In this document: positions 42,409-51,440 of the stretch, in pieces | How the letters are laid out: each line of letters starts with the position of its first letter | Position numbering within the stretch: position 1 is the first letter of the stretch | Origin: Lachnospiraceae bacterium UBA3638 | GTDB taxonomy: Bacteria > Bacillota > Clostridia > Lachnospirales > Lachnospiraceae | NCBI GenBank assembly: GCA_002373595.1 | Contig: DFKT01000055.1 | Coordinates: 17,556 to 81,555 of the forward strand | Reading direction: 5' to 3' | DNA: 64,000 nt | Notes under the pieces: generated by a model | What the model was told of the DNA's origin: nothing | The model's database searches: none | The model's input: only the letters and a program-made list of their open reading frames with translations | Program-made: the position numbers and the translations under genes

Positions 42409-43611
42409 TTATCTTGTCTCCATCAGTTTTTCCATTGCACGGTTAAGTCCTTTGACAGTCAGTTTGTACATTGGAAAGACTTCTTTTACAGCTGTCTCTG
42501 CTTCCCTCCACGGTGCATTGCCGGAAGCCATCTTGGGATTGAGCCATACGACCTTCTTGTAGTGCCTCTTTACGAGTTTAAGCCATTCATATCCGGACAA
42601 TCCGCCGTTCGGTCCTCTGTAATTGCCTGTATCGGAGTAGAGCTCCTCGGGCGCCATGGCAGCATCTCCCACGATTATCACTTTGTAGTCGCTGTCGGTA
42701 TTTCTGAACAGCCACTCTGTCTCAACCCAGTCCCCGTTCTCACACTCCGGAGTTTTGTAGAGATGTGAATATATGCAGTTATGGAAATAGTAACATTTAA
42801 CTTCTTTGTAATGATTAGATTTGGTGACCGACTGGAACAGATCGTTGAGGAGCGTTGTATACGGGATCATCGTTCCGCCGCTGTCCATAAGGAGCATGAG
42901 TTTGACGGAATTCTTACGCGGCTTCTTCATCACTATCCGCAGATTTCCGCCGTTATTACAGGTTTTATCGACGGTTCCGTCTATATCGAGTTCCGACTCG
43001 GGGATATCGAGTCTGGAACTGAACTGTCTGAGCCTTCTCAGAGCCATCTGGAACTGACGGTTATCCATTACCCTGTCATCGCGCCAGTCTCTGTATCTTC
43101 TCGCGCCTACTACGGAGAATGCGCTCTGATAACCGGTCTGTCCGCCGACTCTTACACCGCCGACATTACCTCCCATATTGCCGAAGGAAGTCTTGCCCAT
43201 AGTTCCGATCCAGAACGAGCCGCCGTTATGTTCTTCATTCTGATCCTTCAGACGCTGTTTGAACTTCTCTTCAACATCGTCCTTATCTATCTGCAGGTCC
43301 TCTGTCTGATTAAGATGCGCTCTGGCTTCCTCATGCGCAAGTTCGAGCATATCTGATTTGTCAAGCCATCTGAGCATCTGCGAACCGACTTCAGTTTCCT
43401 TCTCCGCAGCCTTGAAACATTCTGAAAATGCTTCATCGAACTTATCGTAATCCGTCTCGCTCTTAACGAGTATCATCCTTGATACATTGTAAAAACCCAT
43501 GAGCGAAGAACCGCAAAAGCCCATCTCAAGAGCCTTCTGCAGATCAAGCCACTCACCGAGTGAAACGCTTATTCCCTTTTTTCTTAAAGTCCGGAAGAAA
43601 GTCTGAAACAT
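42409..43611 (-). CDS. VWA domain (CoxE-like) protein, MoxR partner
   Basis: 400 residues. The N-terminal half is helical and charged (about 1-200), with a Gly-rich stretch near 130-165. The C-terminal half is a von Willebrand A domain. Its metal-site motif reads MDSGGTM (canonical DxSxS), giving DxGxT, so the MIDAS is partly altered. VIIVGDAAMAPEEL contains the later conserved acidic strand. VWA proteins of this type work with MoxR AAA+ ATPases as chaperone-like pairs that mature or insert metal into enzymes. The MoxR gene lies 28 bases upstream. The client is not identifiable, as no oxidoreductase gene is near. Confidence 0.85.
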   Translation of the reverse strand: MFQTFFRTLRKKGISVSLGEWLDLQKALEMGFCGSSLMGFYNVSRMILVKSETDYDKFDEAFSECFKAAEKETEVGSQMLRWLDKSDMLELAHEEARAHLNQTEDLQIDKDDVEEKFKQRLKDQNEEHNGGSFWIGTMGKTSFGNMGGNVGGVRVGGQTGYQSAFSVVGARRYRDWRDDRVMDNRQFQMALRRLRQFSSRLDIPESELDIDGTVDKTCNNGGNLRIVMKKPRKNSVKLMLLMDSGGTMIPYTTLLNDLFQSVTKSNHYKEVKCYYFHNCIYSHLYKTPECENGDWVETEWLFRNTDSDYKVIIVGDAAMAPEELYSDTGNYRGPNGGLSGYEWLKLVKRHYKKVVWLNPKMASGNAPWREAETAVKEVFPMYKLTVKGLNRAMEKLMETR

Positions 43612-43639
43612 ATATCACCATTTATCGGTCGGGGCCATG

Positions 43640-44449
43640 TCAGAAATTTGTATGCTTAACTACGTCGAGATCCTCGTCCTTTTTAACCACAACACCGACA
43701 AAAGGAAGCTTTGCCTTGATCTCATTGGCGCTGATACCGCCTATCTGAAGAGCATTGATCCAATCGATAAGCTCCGATGTGCTGGGCTTTTTCCTGATAT
43801 CACGGATATCTCTGATCGCATAGAAGGTGTCCATAGCCTGCTTTAAGAGGTTCTCCTCAACATTTGGATGATGGACTCTTACTATCCTCTCCATGAGCTC
43901 CTGATCCGGGAATTCTATGAAATGGAATATACATCTGCGAAGGAATGCATCGGGGAGCTCCTTCTCGGCATTGGATGTGATGATGACGATCGGACGATGC
44001 TTTGCTTTGACAGTCCTCTTGGTCTCGTTGATGTAGAATTCCATCTGATCGAGCTCCCAGAGGAGGTCATTGGGAAATTCGATGTCGGCTTTGTCTATCT
44101 CGTCTATGAGAAGAACAACCTGCTCATCCGAGTCAAACGCCTCTCCGAGCTTTCCAAGCTTGATGTATTTAGCTATATCATCAACACCCTCTTCGCCAAA
44201 CTGTCCGTCATAGAGTCTCTGGATAGTATCGTAGATATACAGACCTTCCTGTGCTTTGGTGGTCGATTTGATATTCCAAATGATAAGCTTCTTGCCAAGA
44301 GCTTTGGATACGGCCTCGGCGAGCTGCGTCTTACCGGTACCGGGCTCCCCCTTGATAAGAAGGGGCTTTCCGAGTGCTATCGAGATATTGACACTCGCCA
44401 TCAGTTCCTCGGAAGCTACATAATCGTTTGAACCGTTAAATTCCTGCAT
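43640..44449 (-). CDS. MoxR-type AAA+ ATPase
   Basis: 269 residues in the MoxR branch of AAA+ proteins. Walker A is GEPGTGKT (residues 34-41) and Walker B is LLIDEIDKAD. Sensor 1 is in VIITSNAEKELPDAFLRRC with the arginine finger pair, followed by a C-terminal helical lid. Such ATPases remodel protein complexes with a VWA co-protein, encoded next downstream. It lies 9 bases after a response-regulator gene inside the kinase operon, making it a candidate effector of the phosphorelay (inference). Confidence 0.9.
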   Translation of the reverse strand: MQEFNGSNDYVASEELMASVNISIALGKPLLIKGEPGTGKTQLAEAVSKALGKKLIIWNIKSTTKAQEGLYIYDTIQRLYDGQFGEEGVDDIAKYIKLGKLGEAFDSDEQVVLLIDEIDKADIEFPNDLLWELDQMEFYINETKRTVKAKHRPIVIITSNAEKELPDAFLRRCIFHFIEFPDQELMERIVRVHHPNVEENLLKQAMDTFYAIRDIRDIRKKPSTSELIDWINALQIGGISANEIKAKLPFVGVVVKKDEDLDVVKHTNF

Positions 44450-44458
44450 GATCTTCTC

Positions 44459-45229
44459 CTATAAACCTGCTTTTTCTTTTGCAAAATAGTTTTCAATCTC
44501 TTTCTGAAGAGTGGGTCTGTCGATCGTCTTTAAAAGATATCCTTCAGGTTTTAAGCTGACTACCTTCATGACACTCTCTTTGTCATTTCTGCCCGTAAGG
44601 AATATGACAGGTATCCTGGATGTCTCGGGATCGCTTCGGAGCATCTCAAGCACCTGCGGGCCGTCGGTTACGGGCATATTGAAATCCAGAAGTATGAGAT
44701 CAACGGGATTCTTGGCCAGCATCTGTATCGCATGAAGACCTGAATTGGCCATATGGACGACATATTTGCTCTTGAGCCAGTCTCTGATAAGTCCGAGATA
44801 TGTCGGATCGTCATCAACTATCATGATCCTCTTTCTCTTGGACATCTGTCCGAGCTCAGCAATATAATCCGACACGGTATCTATGAAAAGATCGGTTTCC
44901 AGAGGTCTGGTAAATGTCCTTATCCTGGATTTGGAAACAGCACTCTCAAGGCCTCCTATCTCAGTGGCATCGCCTATGAGATAGATTCCCTTATCGGATT
45001 CAAAGAGCTGCTCGCCCAGGAAGTGAAGTACCTCAGGCTTGAGTCTCTCATCAGTCTCCATGTAGTATGTCACCAGATCGATCTTTTTCCAGTTGTTGCT
45101 GATCTGCGTGACATCGGGAGTACAGTAAATGAATTCAATTCCGGCTGTCTGAAGTTTCTTTTCAAGTGCCTTTACCAGAAAAGATTCTTTTACGCTTATC
45201 AAAAGCATTCTCGAAACTTCTTCGGTCAT
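44459..45229 (-). CDS. Response-regulator protein: degenerate receiver plus true receiver (paralogue)
   Basis: 256 residues with the same layout as the protein at 34568-35335. The N-terminal pseudo-receiver (about 1-125) is followed by a true receiver with the DDD cluster in IMIVDDDPTYLG, phospho-acceptor Asp182 in LLDFNMPVTDG, the Thr of FLTGRND and the Lys of YLLKT. There is no output domain. Its ATG overlaps the stop of the beta-propeller kinase by four bases, so the pair is probably translated together. It probably acts as a stand-alone phospho-acceptor or shuttle (inference). Confidence 0.82.
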   Translation of the reverse strand: MTEEVSRMLLISVKESFLVKALEKKLQTAGIEFIYCTPDVTQISNNWKKIDLVTYYMETDERLKPEVLHFLGEQLFESDKGIYLIGDATEIGGLESAVSKSRIRTFTRPLETDLFIDTVSDYIAELGQMSKRKRIMIVDDDPTYLGLIRDWLKSKYVVHMANSGLHAIQMLAKNPVDLILLDFNMPVTDGPQVLEMLRSDPETSRIPVIFLTGRNDKESVMKVVSLKPEGYLLKTIDRPTLQKEIENYFAKEKAGL

Positions 45230-48200
45230 TTGTCTCTACCTCCCATGATCTCCTGTATCTTTTCCCAGTCAAAAGACTTAAGGTGTTTTCTAAGCTGTGC
45301 CATCCTGTCGGCATCTTCGGGCTTTAATCTGTATTCCTTTAAGGAATCAAGGACAGCTTCAAAAGAATCATAATCAAGTGATTGTGCGAATTCTTCAAGT
45401 GCCTCATACGCTTCTGCAAGCGTTTCCTCGTCTATCTCCTCGAGGTTCCCGTCTTCGGGAGGATCTTCCGCATCACCCGCTTTTAGATTTTTTAGTTTCT
45501 CCCTGTATGATGCGAAAAGTTTCAAAAGCGGTCCTGTCTTCTTTTCGATGGTTTCTGTGTCTTTGGCATTTCCGGCATTTTCAAGTGCTTCTGCGAGTTT
45601 ACTGAGTTCCTGAGCTCCAATGATCCTTGCCGAGCTCTTGAGCGCATGAACCTTGATGGTGAAGAACTCATAATCTTTATCTTGGAATGCTTTCTCTATC
45701 TCCGCATATTTCTCCTCCAGACAGTCTCTGAATGTATGCAGAGTTTCTTTGAATTCTCTCATGCCTCCGCAAAACTTCACACCGTCCGAAACATTGATAC
45801 CTTCAACTCCTTCAAGCTCCTTTATATCGATCGCTTCTGCCTCGTCATCGGCAGCGTTTGCAAGGTATTCATCCCTGTCGACCGGAAGGACTTTATCTGC
45901 CGGAAGGAGTTCCTTGATCATGGCCTCCAGAGTAGCTCCGTCAACGGGCTTGGCCAAAAAGCCTGTGAATCCCTGAGACTTGTAATAATCCTCTCCGCTC
46001 GTCGCAGAATTGGCTGTAAGTGCGATAACGGGGCAAACGACGCCTCTCTTGGTCAGCTCGTGCATAGTCTCTATACCGTCCATCTCCGGCATCATATGAT
46101 CCAGGAGGATGATATCGTAATTATTATGTACAGCTTTATCGAGGCATTCTTTACCTCCGGTTACGGAATCGACTTCTATCTCTACGCCTTTGAGAAGACC
46201 CTGCAAGACTTTGAGGTTCATCTCATTATCGTCGACCGAAAGTATCCTTGCGCTCGGAGCTCTGAAAAGAGGTACGTACCTGCTCTCGGTATCGACATCG
46301 GACTTTTCGACAAACTCTCCGATAACCGTATCGCTCTTTATTCCCTGCAGGATTTCAAAATAGAATTCGGATCCCACACCATACTCGGATTCACACTGCA
46401 GCTTGCCGCCCATGAGTTCTACAAACTGCACGGATATGTTCAGACCCAGTCCCGTTCCCTGTATGCCCGAGTTCTTCTTCTCATCAAGTCTTTCAAACGC
46501 AGAGAACAGCTTATCCATATCTTCGGGACGGATACCCATTCCCGTATCCTTAACGCTGTAGCGGATCCTTACCTTGTCGCCCTCTTTATCAAGGATCTTG
46601 ACAGACAGTTTGAAAGAACCCTTCTCGGTATATTTGACTGCATTAGTAAGCAGGTTGAGAAGTACCTGCTTGATCTTGCCGTCGTCTCCATAGAGCATGG
46701 CAGGAAGCTCCGGATCGATATCGGTGCTAAAGCCCAGATCCTTTTCATTGCTCCTTACTCTTATCATGCCGCATATACCGCGGAAAAGCTCCACGGGATC
46801 GTAGTCACGTTCAACCAGGTTCATCTTGCCCGACTCTATCTTTGACAGATCGAGGATATCATTGATAAGTCCGAGGAGGCTCTCGGAAGCTCTCTTTATC
46901 TGGGATGCATATCCGAGTACCTGTTTGGAATACTCAGCTGTTTCCTGACTCCTGTCCTCTCTGAGGATCATCTCGTCCATACCCATTATCGTATTGATGG
47001 GTGTGCGGATCTCATGGCTTATATTGGCGAGGAACCTGGATTTCGCACCGTTAGCTCTCTCTGCCTCTTCCTTGGCTTCGCGAATCTGATCATATTGTCT
47101 GTTGATGATCGTCATCTTAACGATATAGTACACACCGGCAGCAACAACGAATATTCCGAGAAGAACAAGTCCGATCCTTACGATCAAAAGCTCGGTAAGT
47201 CTGGGTTTTTTGAATATCTCAAAAGTCTCGTCTTTGACAATAGTCTGTTCGTTTCCGGAAAGAACCTGAATATGAAGTTTATATCTGCCATAAGGCATAT
47301 TTGTAAACTCAAGAGACCTTAGTTCATCCTGTCTTACTGTGAAACCTGCATCCTTGGCTCCCTCGAGGTAAACTCTTACTGTAGGATTTGAAAGAGAGAA
47401 ATTAAGTACTGCAGTCTTTATCTGTACACGCCTTGCAGATGAAGGGATATTATAAACACCCAGCTGTGGTAATACTTCATTATCGTCGGAGAGGACTGCT
47501 TTGACTCTCAGGCAGTAATCCTCATTATAGGAATCGTATTCTTTGGTACTGATCAGTCTGACTCCGTCAGTACAGCAAAGGAGCAGATCTCCGTCATCGC
47601 CCAGCAGATCATTCCACGCATTTGCCGTGAGGGATGTGTTGAATCCTCTTGAGTAATCAAGAAGCGTGTAATTGTAATCTCCGTTTGAAACCAGGTCATC
47701 GGCATCCACTACAAAGATACCCGCACTGGAGCTGACCCAGGCTTCGCCATTCTCGGTTATGAAGATGTCATAGTTATTGCTGTACGGGAATTTATCAAGC
47801 TTAACAACTTCATCTCCGTTGTCATAGAAAAGCGCATTGCTGGTCACATAGAAAAATCCGTCTCCGTAAGGAACTATCCTCAGAACGATCAGAGTGGTAA
47901 GTCCATCCTCTTTTCCGATATTTCTAATGATCTTTCCGTCCTTGATAACATATACACCGTCACCGTCGGATCCCGCATAAAGCTCACCGCCGGCGCTTTC
48001 AACCATAGTAAGTATCTGGGGTACTTTCATATCATCACTCTCGCCGAGAGTGGATACCACTTTGTCGTTCTTTATGAAGTTGATGCCCATGTTGCTCGCA
48101 GCGGCTATGGTTCCGTCAGAAAGCTGCGTACAGTATCTGAATCTTCCGCCCAGAGTACCCTGTCCTTCGATGCTCTCATGGAACACCTCGGCTTCTCCTT

Positions 48201-49458
48201 CAGGCGTTACTTTGATAAGTCCGTCCTTGCCGTACGTGCTGATCCAGAGGTTGCGATCAGAATCGCTGAAAAGATGCCTGATCCTCACTCCCTCAAAATA
48301 TGATAACCAGTCTTCGTTAACAGCCTTAAGTCTCGATGTATCAAGGCACTTAAGTCCGTTATCCATTGCGATATATACAAGATCTCCAAGCACAAGCACG
48401 CTGTTAACGACTCCGGATTCAAAGCCTGCTTTGACAAAAAGATCTTTAAAAGGATTGAGCGAATACTCAAGTATGCCCTGTTTGTTGGAAGCAAACCAGA
48501 TATTGTTCTGATAATCTATAAAGCAGTCCGATACGGAGCTTGCGAATTTCTCACGGGACAGATCCGTGACAGTGCCACCGTCATAAATGATACCGAGTCC
48601 GTTCTCGGCACTGAAATAGTATGATCCCGAAGCCTCATCATAAATGATCCTGTTAAAGTAAGAAAGCCCGTTGGTTGTGATCTTTCTGCGAATCTTAAGT
48701 TCTCCGTCATAAGTAACGCGCAGAGCATAATCCTCTGAGGTTCCGACAAGGTATTCATCACCGTTTCCGTGACTTACAGCCTCGTAATACACTCCCGCTT
48801 CATCATATTCGAATTTGTCTTTGACGGATTCTCCTTCGATGAAAAAGAGCACGCCTGCATTTGTAACGCCGGAGATATATTTATCATCTGCACCTATGCA
48901 CCTTATAGTTCCGAGAGATTTAAATTCATCGGAAGAGATCAGTTCTCCGGATTGAGTCAGATATGCAAGTCCGGAAACTGTTCCGATATAGATATTGCCT
49001 GTATTATCCCTTGTTATACAGCGAATTGAATCGGAAGGAAGACCATCCTCTGTGGTGATGAACTCAGCGCTTCCGTTGTAAATATTATAAATGCATACAC
49101 CGCTGTCATTGGTCCCGATATAAAGCTTGTCATCAAACGCAAACAGAGCCATGACATTGCTGACATTCTCAATGGAATCGATCTTCTCAAACCTGACACC
49201 GTCATATCTGTACAGTCCGGAATAAGTACCCGCCCATATATATCCGTCCGAAGTCTGTGTCAGAGCATTTGTCTCCGCTGAAAGAAGACCCTTATCTGCC
49301 CCGAAGATAACGGACTGGTATTCCGCAAGGAAGTCGGTCTGATCGGGAGTGATCGCATAAGCTGTGAATGCAGGGCATACTATCCCCGCAAGAACGGAAA
49401 AAGATAAAATAAAAACACAGAGGAGCTTTTTGAATTTTCGCAAAGATCCGTTTATCAT
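45226..49458 (-). CDS. Hybrid histidine kinase with extracytoplasmic beta-propeller sensor and HPt
   Basis: 1410 residues. A signal-anchor spans residues 10-34, then a large extracytoplasmic region (about 40-690) of repeated propeller blades with the Reg_prop pattern (e.g. TSDGYIWAGTYSGLYRYDG). A Y_Y_Y-type beta-sandwich (about 690-770) and a transmembrane helix (about 770-795) follow. The cytoplasmic part has HisKA with His815 (NISHEIRTP), HATPase_c, a receiver with Asp1120 (LLDHMMPEMDG) and HPt with His1271 (KVHALKSSA). A roughly 65-residue helical tail is shared with the DegV kinase. The sensor half resembles Bacteroides hybrid two-component systems for glycans, but the AraC output of those is missing. 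It is the first gene of the signalling operon. Confidence 0.9.
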   Translation of the reverse strand: MINGSLRKFKKLLCVFILSFSVLAGIVCPAFTAYAITPDQTDFLAEYQSVIFGADKGLLSAETNALTQTSDGYIWAGTYSGLYRYDGVRFEKIDSIENVSNVMALFAFDDKLYIGTNDSGVCIYNIYNGSAEFITTEDGLPSDSIRCITRDNTGNIYIGTVSGLAYLTQSGELISSDEFKSLGTIRCIGADDKYISGVTNAGVLFFIEGESVKDKFEYDEAGVYYEAVSHGNGDEYLVGTSEDYALRVTYDGELKIRRKITTNGLSYFNRIIYDEASGSYYFSAENGLGIIYDGGTVTDLSREKFASSVSDCFIDYQNNIWFASNKQGILEYSLNPFKDLFVKAGFESGVVNSVLVLGDLVYIAMDNGLKCLDTSRLKAVNEDWLSYFEGVRIRHLFSDSDRNLWISTYGKDGLIKVTPEGEAEVFHESIEGQGTLGGRFRYCTQLSDGTIAAASNMGINFIKNDKVVSTLGESDDMKVPQILTMVESAGGELYAGSDGDGVYVIKDGKIIRNIGKEDGLTTLIVLRIVPYGDGFFYVTSNALFYDNGDEVVKLDKFPYSNNYDIFITENGEAWVSSSAGIFVVDADDLVSNGDYNYTLLDYSRGFNTSLTANAWNDLLGDDGDLLLCCTDGVRLISTKEYDSYNEDYCLRVKAVLSDDNEVLPQLGVYNIPSSARRVQIKTAVLNFSLSNPTVRVYLEGAKDAGFTVRQDELRSLEFTNMPYGRYKLHIQVLSGNEQTIVKDETFEIFKKPRLTELLIVRIGLVLLGIFVVAAGVYYIVKMTIINRQYDQIREAKEEAERANGAKSRFLANISHEIRTPINTIMGMDEMILREDRSQETAEYSKQVLGYASQIKRASESLLGLINDILDLSKIESGKMNLVERDYDPVELFRGICGMIRVRSNEKDLGFSTDIDPELPAMLYGDDGKIKQVLLNLLTNAVKYTEKGSFKLSVKILDKEGDKVRIRYSVKDTGMGIRPEDMDKLFSAFERLDEKKNSGIQGTGLGLNISVQFVELMGGKLQCESEYGVGSEFYFEILQGIKSDTVIGEFVEKSDVDTESRYVPLFRAPSARILSVDDNEMNLKVLQGLLKGVEIEVDSVTGGKECLDKAVHNNYDIILLDHMMPEMDGIETMHELTKRGVVCPVIALTANSATSGEDYYKSQGFTGFLAKPVDGATLEAMIKELLPADKVLPVDRDEYLANAADDEAEAIDIKELEGVEGINVSDGVKFCGGMREFKETLHTFRDCLEEKYAEIEKAFQDKDYEFFTIKVHALKSSARIIGAQELSKLAEALENAGNAKDTETIEKKTGPLLKLFASYREKLKNLKAGDAEDPPEDGNLEEIDEETLAEAYEALEEFAQSLDYDSFEAVLDSLKEYRLKPEDADRMAQLRKHLKSFDWEKIQEIMGGRDK

Positions 49459-49491
49459 GTAAGGCCTTTCAAATGCCCAATATTATTTGAA

Positions 49492-49520
49492 TTTACAACA
49501 TTTATATGGTACGATAATAA
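49492..49520 (+). promoter_or_regulatory. Possible metF promoter
   Basis: Plus-strand TTTACA (49492-49497), 17-base spacer, TAATAA (49515-49520). The -10 match is imperfect. The metF ATG is 30 bases downstream with GGAAG in between. It overlaps a possible opposite promoter. Confidence 0.4.
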
Positions 49521-49534
49521 CGATTTTTAGTCAA
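49506..49534 (-). promoter_or_regulatory. Possible promoter of the signalling operon
   Basis: Minus-strand TTGACT (49529-49534), 17-base spacer, TACCAT (49506-49511, a weak -10). It lies about 48 bases before the start of the beta-propeller kinase gene and is the best candidate in this divergent 91-base gap. Confidence 0.35.
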
Positions 49535-49549
49535 GGAAAGGAAGATCAG

Positions 49550-50428
49550 ATGTCAGACGAAAAAACCGTGTTTTCCAAGGAGAAAACTCTCTCATTTGAA
49601 GTATTTCCACCCAAAAAGGACGACGAGTTTGCTTCCGCTTTCGAAGTTCTCGATAAACTGTGCGCTCTCAAGCCCGATTATATAAGCGTAACATACGGCG
49701 CAGGCGGTTCCAGAGCAGGTAAAACCGTAGAGATCTGCTCATATATACAGAATAAGCTCGGCATACCGGCAATATCTCACCTTACCACTGTAGGAGCATC
49801 GAAAGCCGGCATATCCGAGACTGTTTCTTCCCTCAAAAAGGAAAATGTCACCCATATCATGGCTCTTCGCGGCGACAGACCCGCGGATATGACCGATGAA
49901 GCTTATGATTCAAGAGAATTTGAGCACGCTTCCGATCTCATCGCATATTTCAGGAGTGAAGAAGCCGGTGAGCTCGCTACCGGGCTTCATTTTGCGGCAG
50001 CATGCTATCCCGAGAAGCACTATGAAGCATTCAGCATGGAGACGGACTTAAGAAACCTTAAGCTGAAGCAGGATCTGGGCGCCGAGCATTTTATTTCCCA
50101 GCTTTTCTTTGACAATGATTATTTCTATACATTTTTGGAGAAAGCTGAAGGCAAAGGCATCACTGTTCCGGTATCAGCCGGTATCATGCCCATCACTTCA
50201 CCCAGGCAGATCGGTACCATAGTTGCGCTCTCCGGTTCCTCCATCCCCAAACAGTTCGCCGATATCATCGCAAAATACGGTGAAAATGCCGATGAAATGA
50301 GAAAAGCCGGTATCGACTATGCGATCCGGCAGATCCGTGACCTCCGCGAGAACGGAGTATACCATATTCATATCTACTCGATGAACAAGCCCAAGACGAC
50401 CGCTGAGATCGTCGGCGGAATAAATTAA
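49550..50428 (+). CDS. metF: Methylenetetrahydrofolate reductase
   Basis: Reduces 5,10-methylene-THF to 5-methyl-THF for methionine synthesis or one-carbon flow. The 292-residue flavoprotein has the family runs SFEVFPPK, YGAGGSRAGKTVEI, HLTTVGAS, MALRGDRPAD, AACYPEKH and ISQLFFDNDYF. The ATG at 49550 is chosen over an upstream in-frame ATG because GGAAG lies just before it and the family N-terminus fits. It is the only plus-strand gene in the window. It runs convergently into gpsA with 7 bases between the stops and no visible terminator. Confidence 0.95.
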   Translation: MSDEKTVFSKEKTLSFEVFPPKKDDEFASAFEVLDKLCALKPDYISVTYGAGGSRAGKTVEICSYIQNKLGIPAISHLTTVGASKAGISETVSSLKKENVTHIMALRGDRPADMTDEAYDSREFEHASDLIAYFRSEEAGELATGLHFAAACYPEKHYEAFSMETDLRNLKLKQDLGAEHFISQLFFDNDYFYTFLEKAEGKGITVPVSAGIMPITSPRQIGTIVALSGSSIPKQFADIIAKYGENADEMRKAGIDYAIRQIRDLRENGVYHIHIYSMNKPKTTAEIVGGIN

Positions 50429-50435
50429 AAGCCCC

Positions 50436-51440
50436 TTACCAAACGGTATTTGTCACTTCATCTTTCTTATCGCGCTGCATGAGCTCAAGAACGGCCTGTG
50501 CAGCGTTTTTGTTTTCAAAGAGAACGAGGTTGACCTGCTCGATGATCGGCATGGAAACCTCATATTTCCTCGAAAGTTCCATGGCTGCCTTTGCCGAATA
50601 TACGCCCTCAACGACCATCTTTACCTCATCCATTGCTTCCTGCATGGTCTTCCCCTGGCCTATGAGGATTCCGGCACGGCGGTTTCTTGAATGCATACTT
50701 GCACAGGTAACGATCAGATCTCCTATACCGGTGAGTCCGCAGAATGTCTCAAATTTGCATCCCATCTTAACACCGAGACGCGCGATCTCGGTAATACCTC
50801 TGGTGATGATCGCCGCTTTGGCATTATCTCCGTATCCGAGTCCGTCCGCAATACCCGCTGCAAGAGCAACGACATTCTTAAGTGCTCCGCCCAGCTCTAC
50901 GCCTCTTACATCCGAGCTGGTATATACTCTGAACGTATCATACATAAAGATATCCTGAATATATTTAGCCGTATCCTGATCATGCGCAGCAACAACAATG
51001 GTCGTAGGCATGAGTTTAACTACCTCTTCGGCATGCGTAGGGCCCGAAAGCACAGCTACATTGGCCTGAGGTATCTCTTCTTTGATGATCTCGGAAAGGG
51101 TCATGAGTGTGCCTTCCTCGATTCCCTTAGCCACGTCTATTATCTTCTGTCCTTCCGCTACCAGAGGAGAAAGCCTCTTTGCGGTAACTCTGGTATATGA
51201 GCTGGCCACGGCCATTACAAGGAGATCCCTGCCATTTACAGCCTCTTTGTCATCAAGGGTATATCTGATGGAGTCGTTAAGCTTAACACCGGGAAGCATC
51301 TTGTGCTCATGAGTGCTCTCAAGCATCTCGATCTCCGCAGGAACTGCTGACCATACAAGCACATCCTCTCCCTTTACGGCAAGAAGATTGCCAAGCGCCA
51401 TTCCCCAGGTTCCGCCACCGAGTATAGTGATCTTAGCCAT
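50436..51440 (-). CDS. gpsA: NAD(P)-dependent glycerol-3-phosphate dehydrogenase
   Basis: Makes sn-glycerol-3-phosphate from dihydroxyacetone phosphate for phospholipid synthesis. The 334-residue protein has the N-terminal Rossmann motif GGGTWGMALG, SGPTHAEEV, the catalytic-lysine region VELGGALKNVVALAAGI and TRGITEIARLG, and FCGLTGIGDLIVTC. It overlaps plsY by eight bases; both enzymes act in sequence on the same metabolite. Confidence 0.96.
   Translation of the reverse strand: MAKITILGGGTWGMALGNLLAVKGEDVLVWSAVPAEIEMLESTHEHKMLPGVKLNDSIRYTLDDKEAVNGRDLLVMAVASSYTRVTAKRLSPLVAEGQKIIDVAKGIEEGTLMTLSEIIKEEIPQANVAVLSGPTHAEEVVKLMPTTIVVAAHDQDTAKYIQDIFMYDTFRVYTSSDVRGVELGGALKNVVALAAGIADGLGYGDNAKAAIITRGITEIARLGVKMGCKFETFCGLTGIGDLIVTCASMHSRNRRAGILIGQGKTMQEAMDEVKMVVEGVYSAKAAMELSRKYEVSMPIIEQVNLVLFENKNAAQAVLELMQRDKKDEVTNTVW

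Noticed and set aside
42409-44449. MoxR-VWA pair as part of an anti-phage or conflict system
   Set aside because: No nuclease, protease, NADase or pore-forming effector is adjacent; all neighbours are signalling or transport genes.
45646-46845. 399-codon open frame on the plus strand
   Set aside because: It is fully antisense to the kinase, HATPase, receiver and HPt domains of the 1410-residue kinase. It has no ribosome site and its translation is not protein-like.
50429-50435. Bidirectional terminator between metF and gpsA
   Set aside because: The 7-base gap and flanking ends contain no stem-loop with a U-run on either strand.
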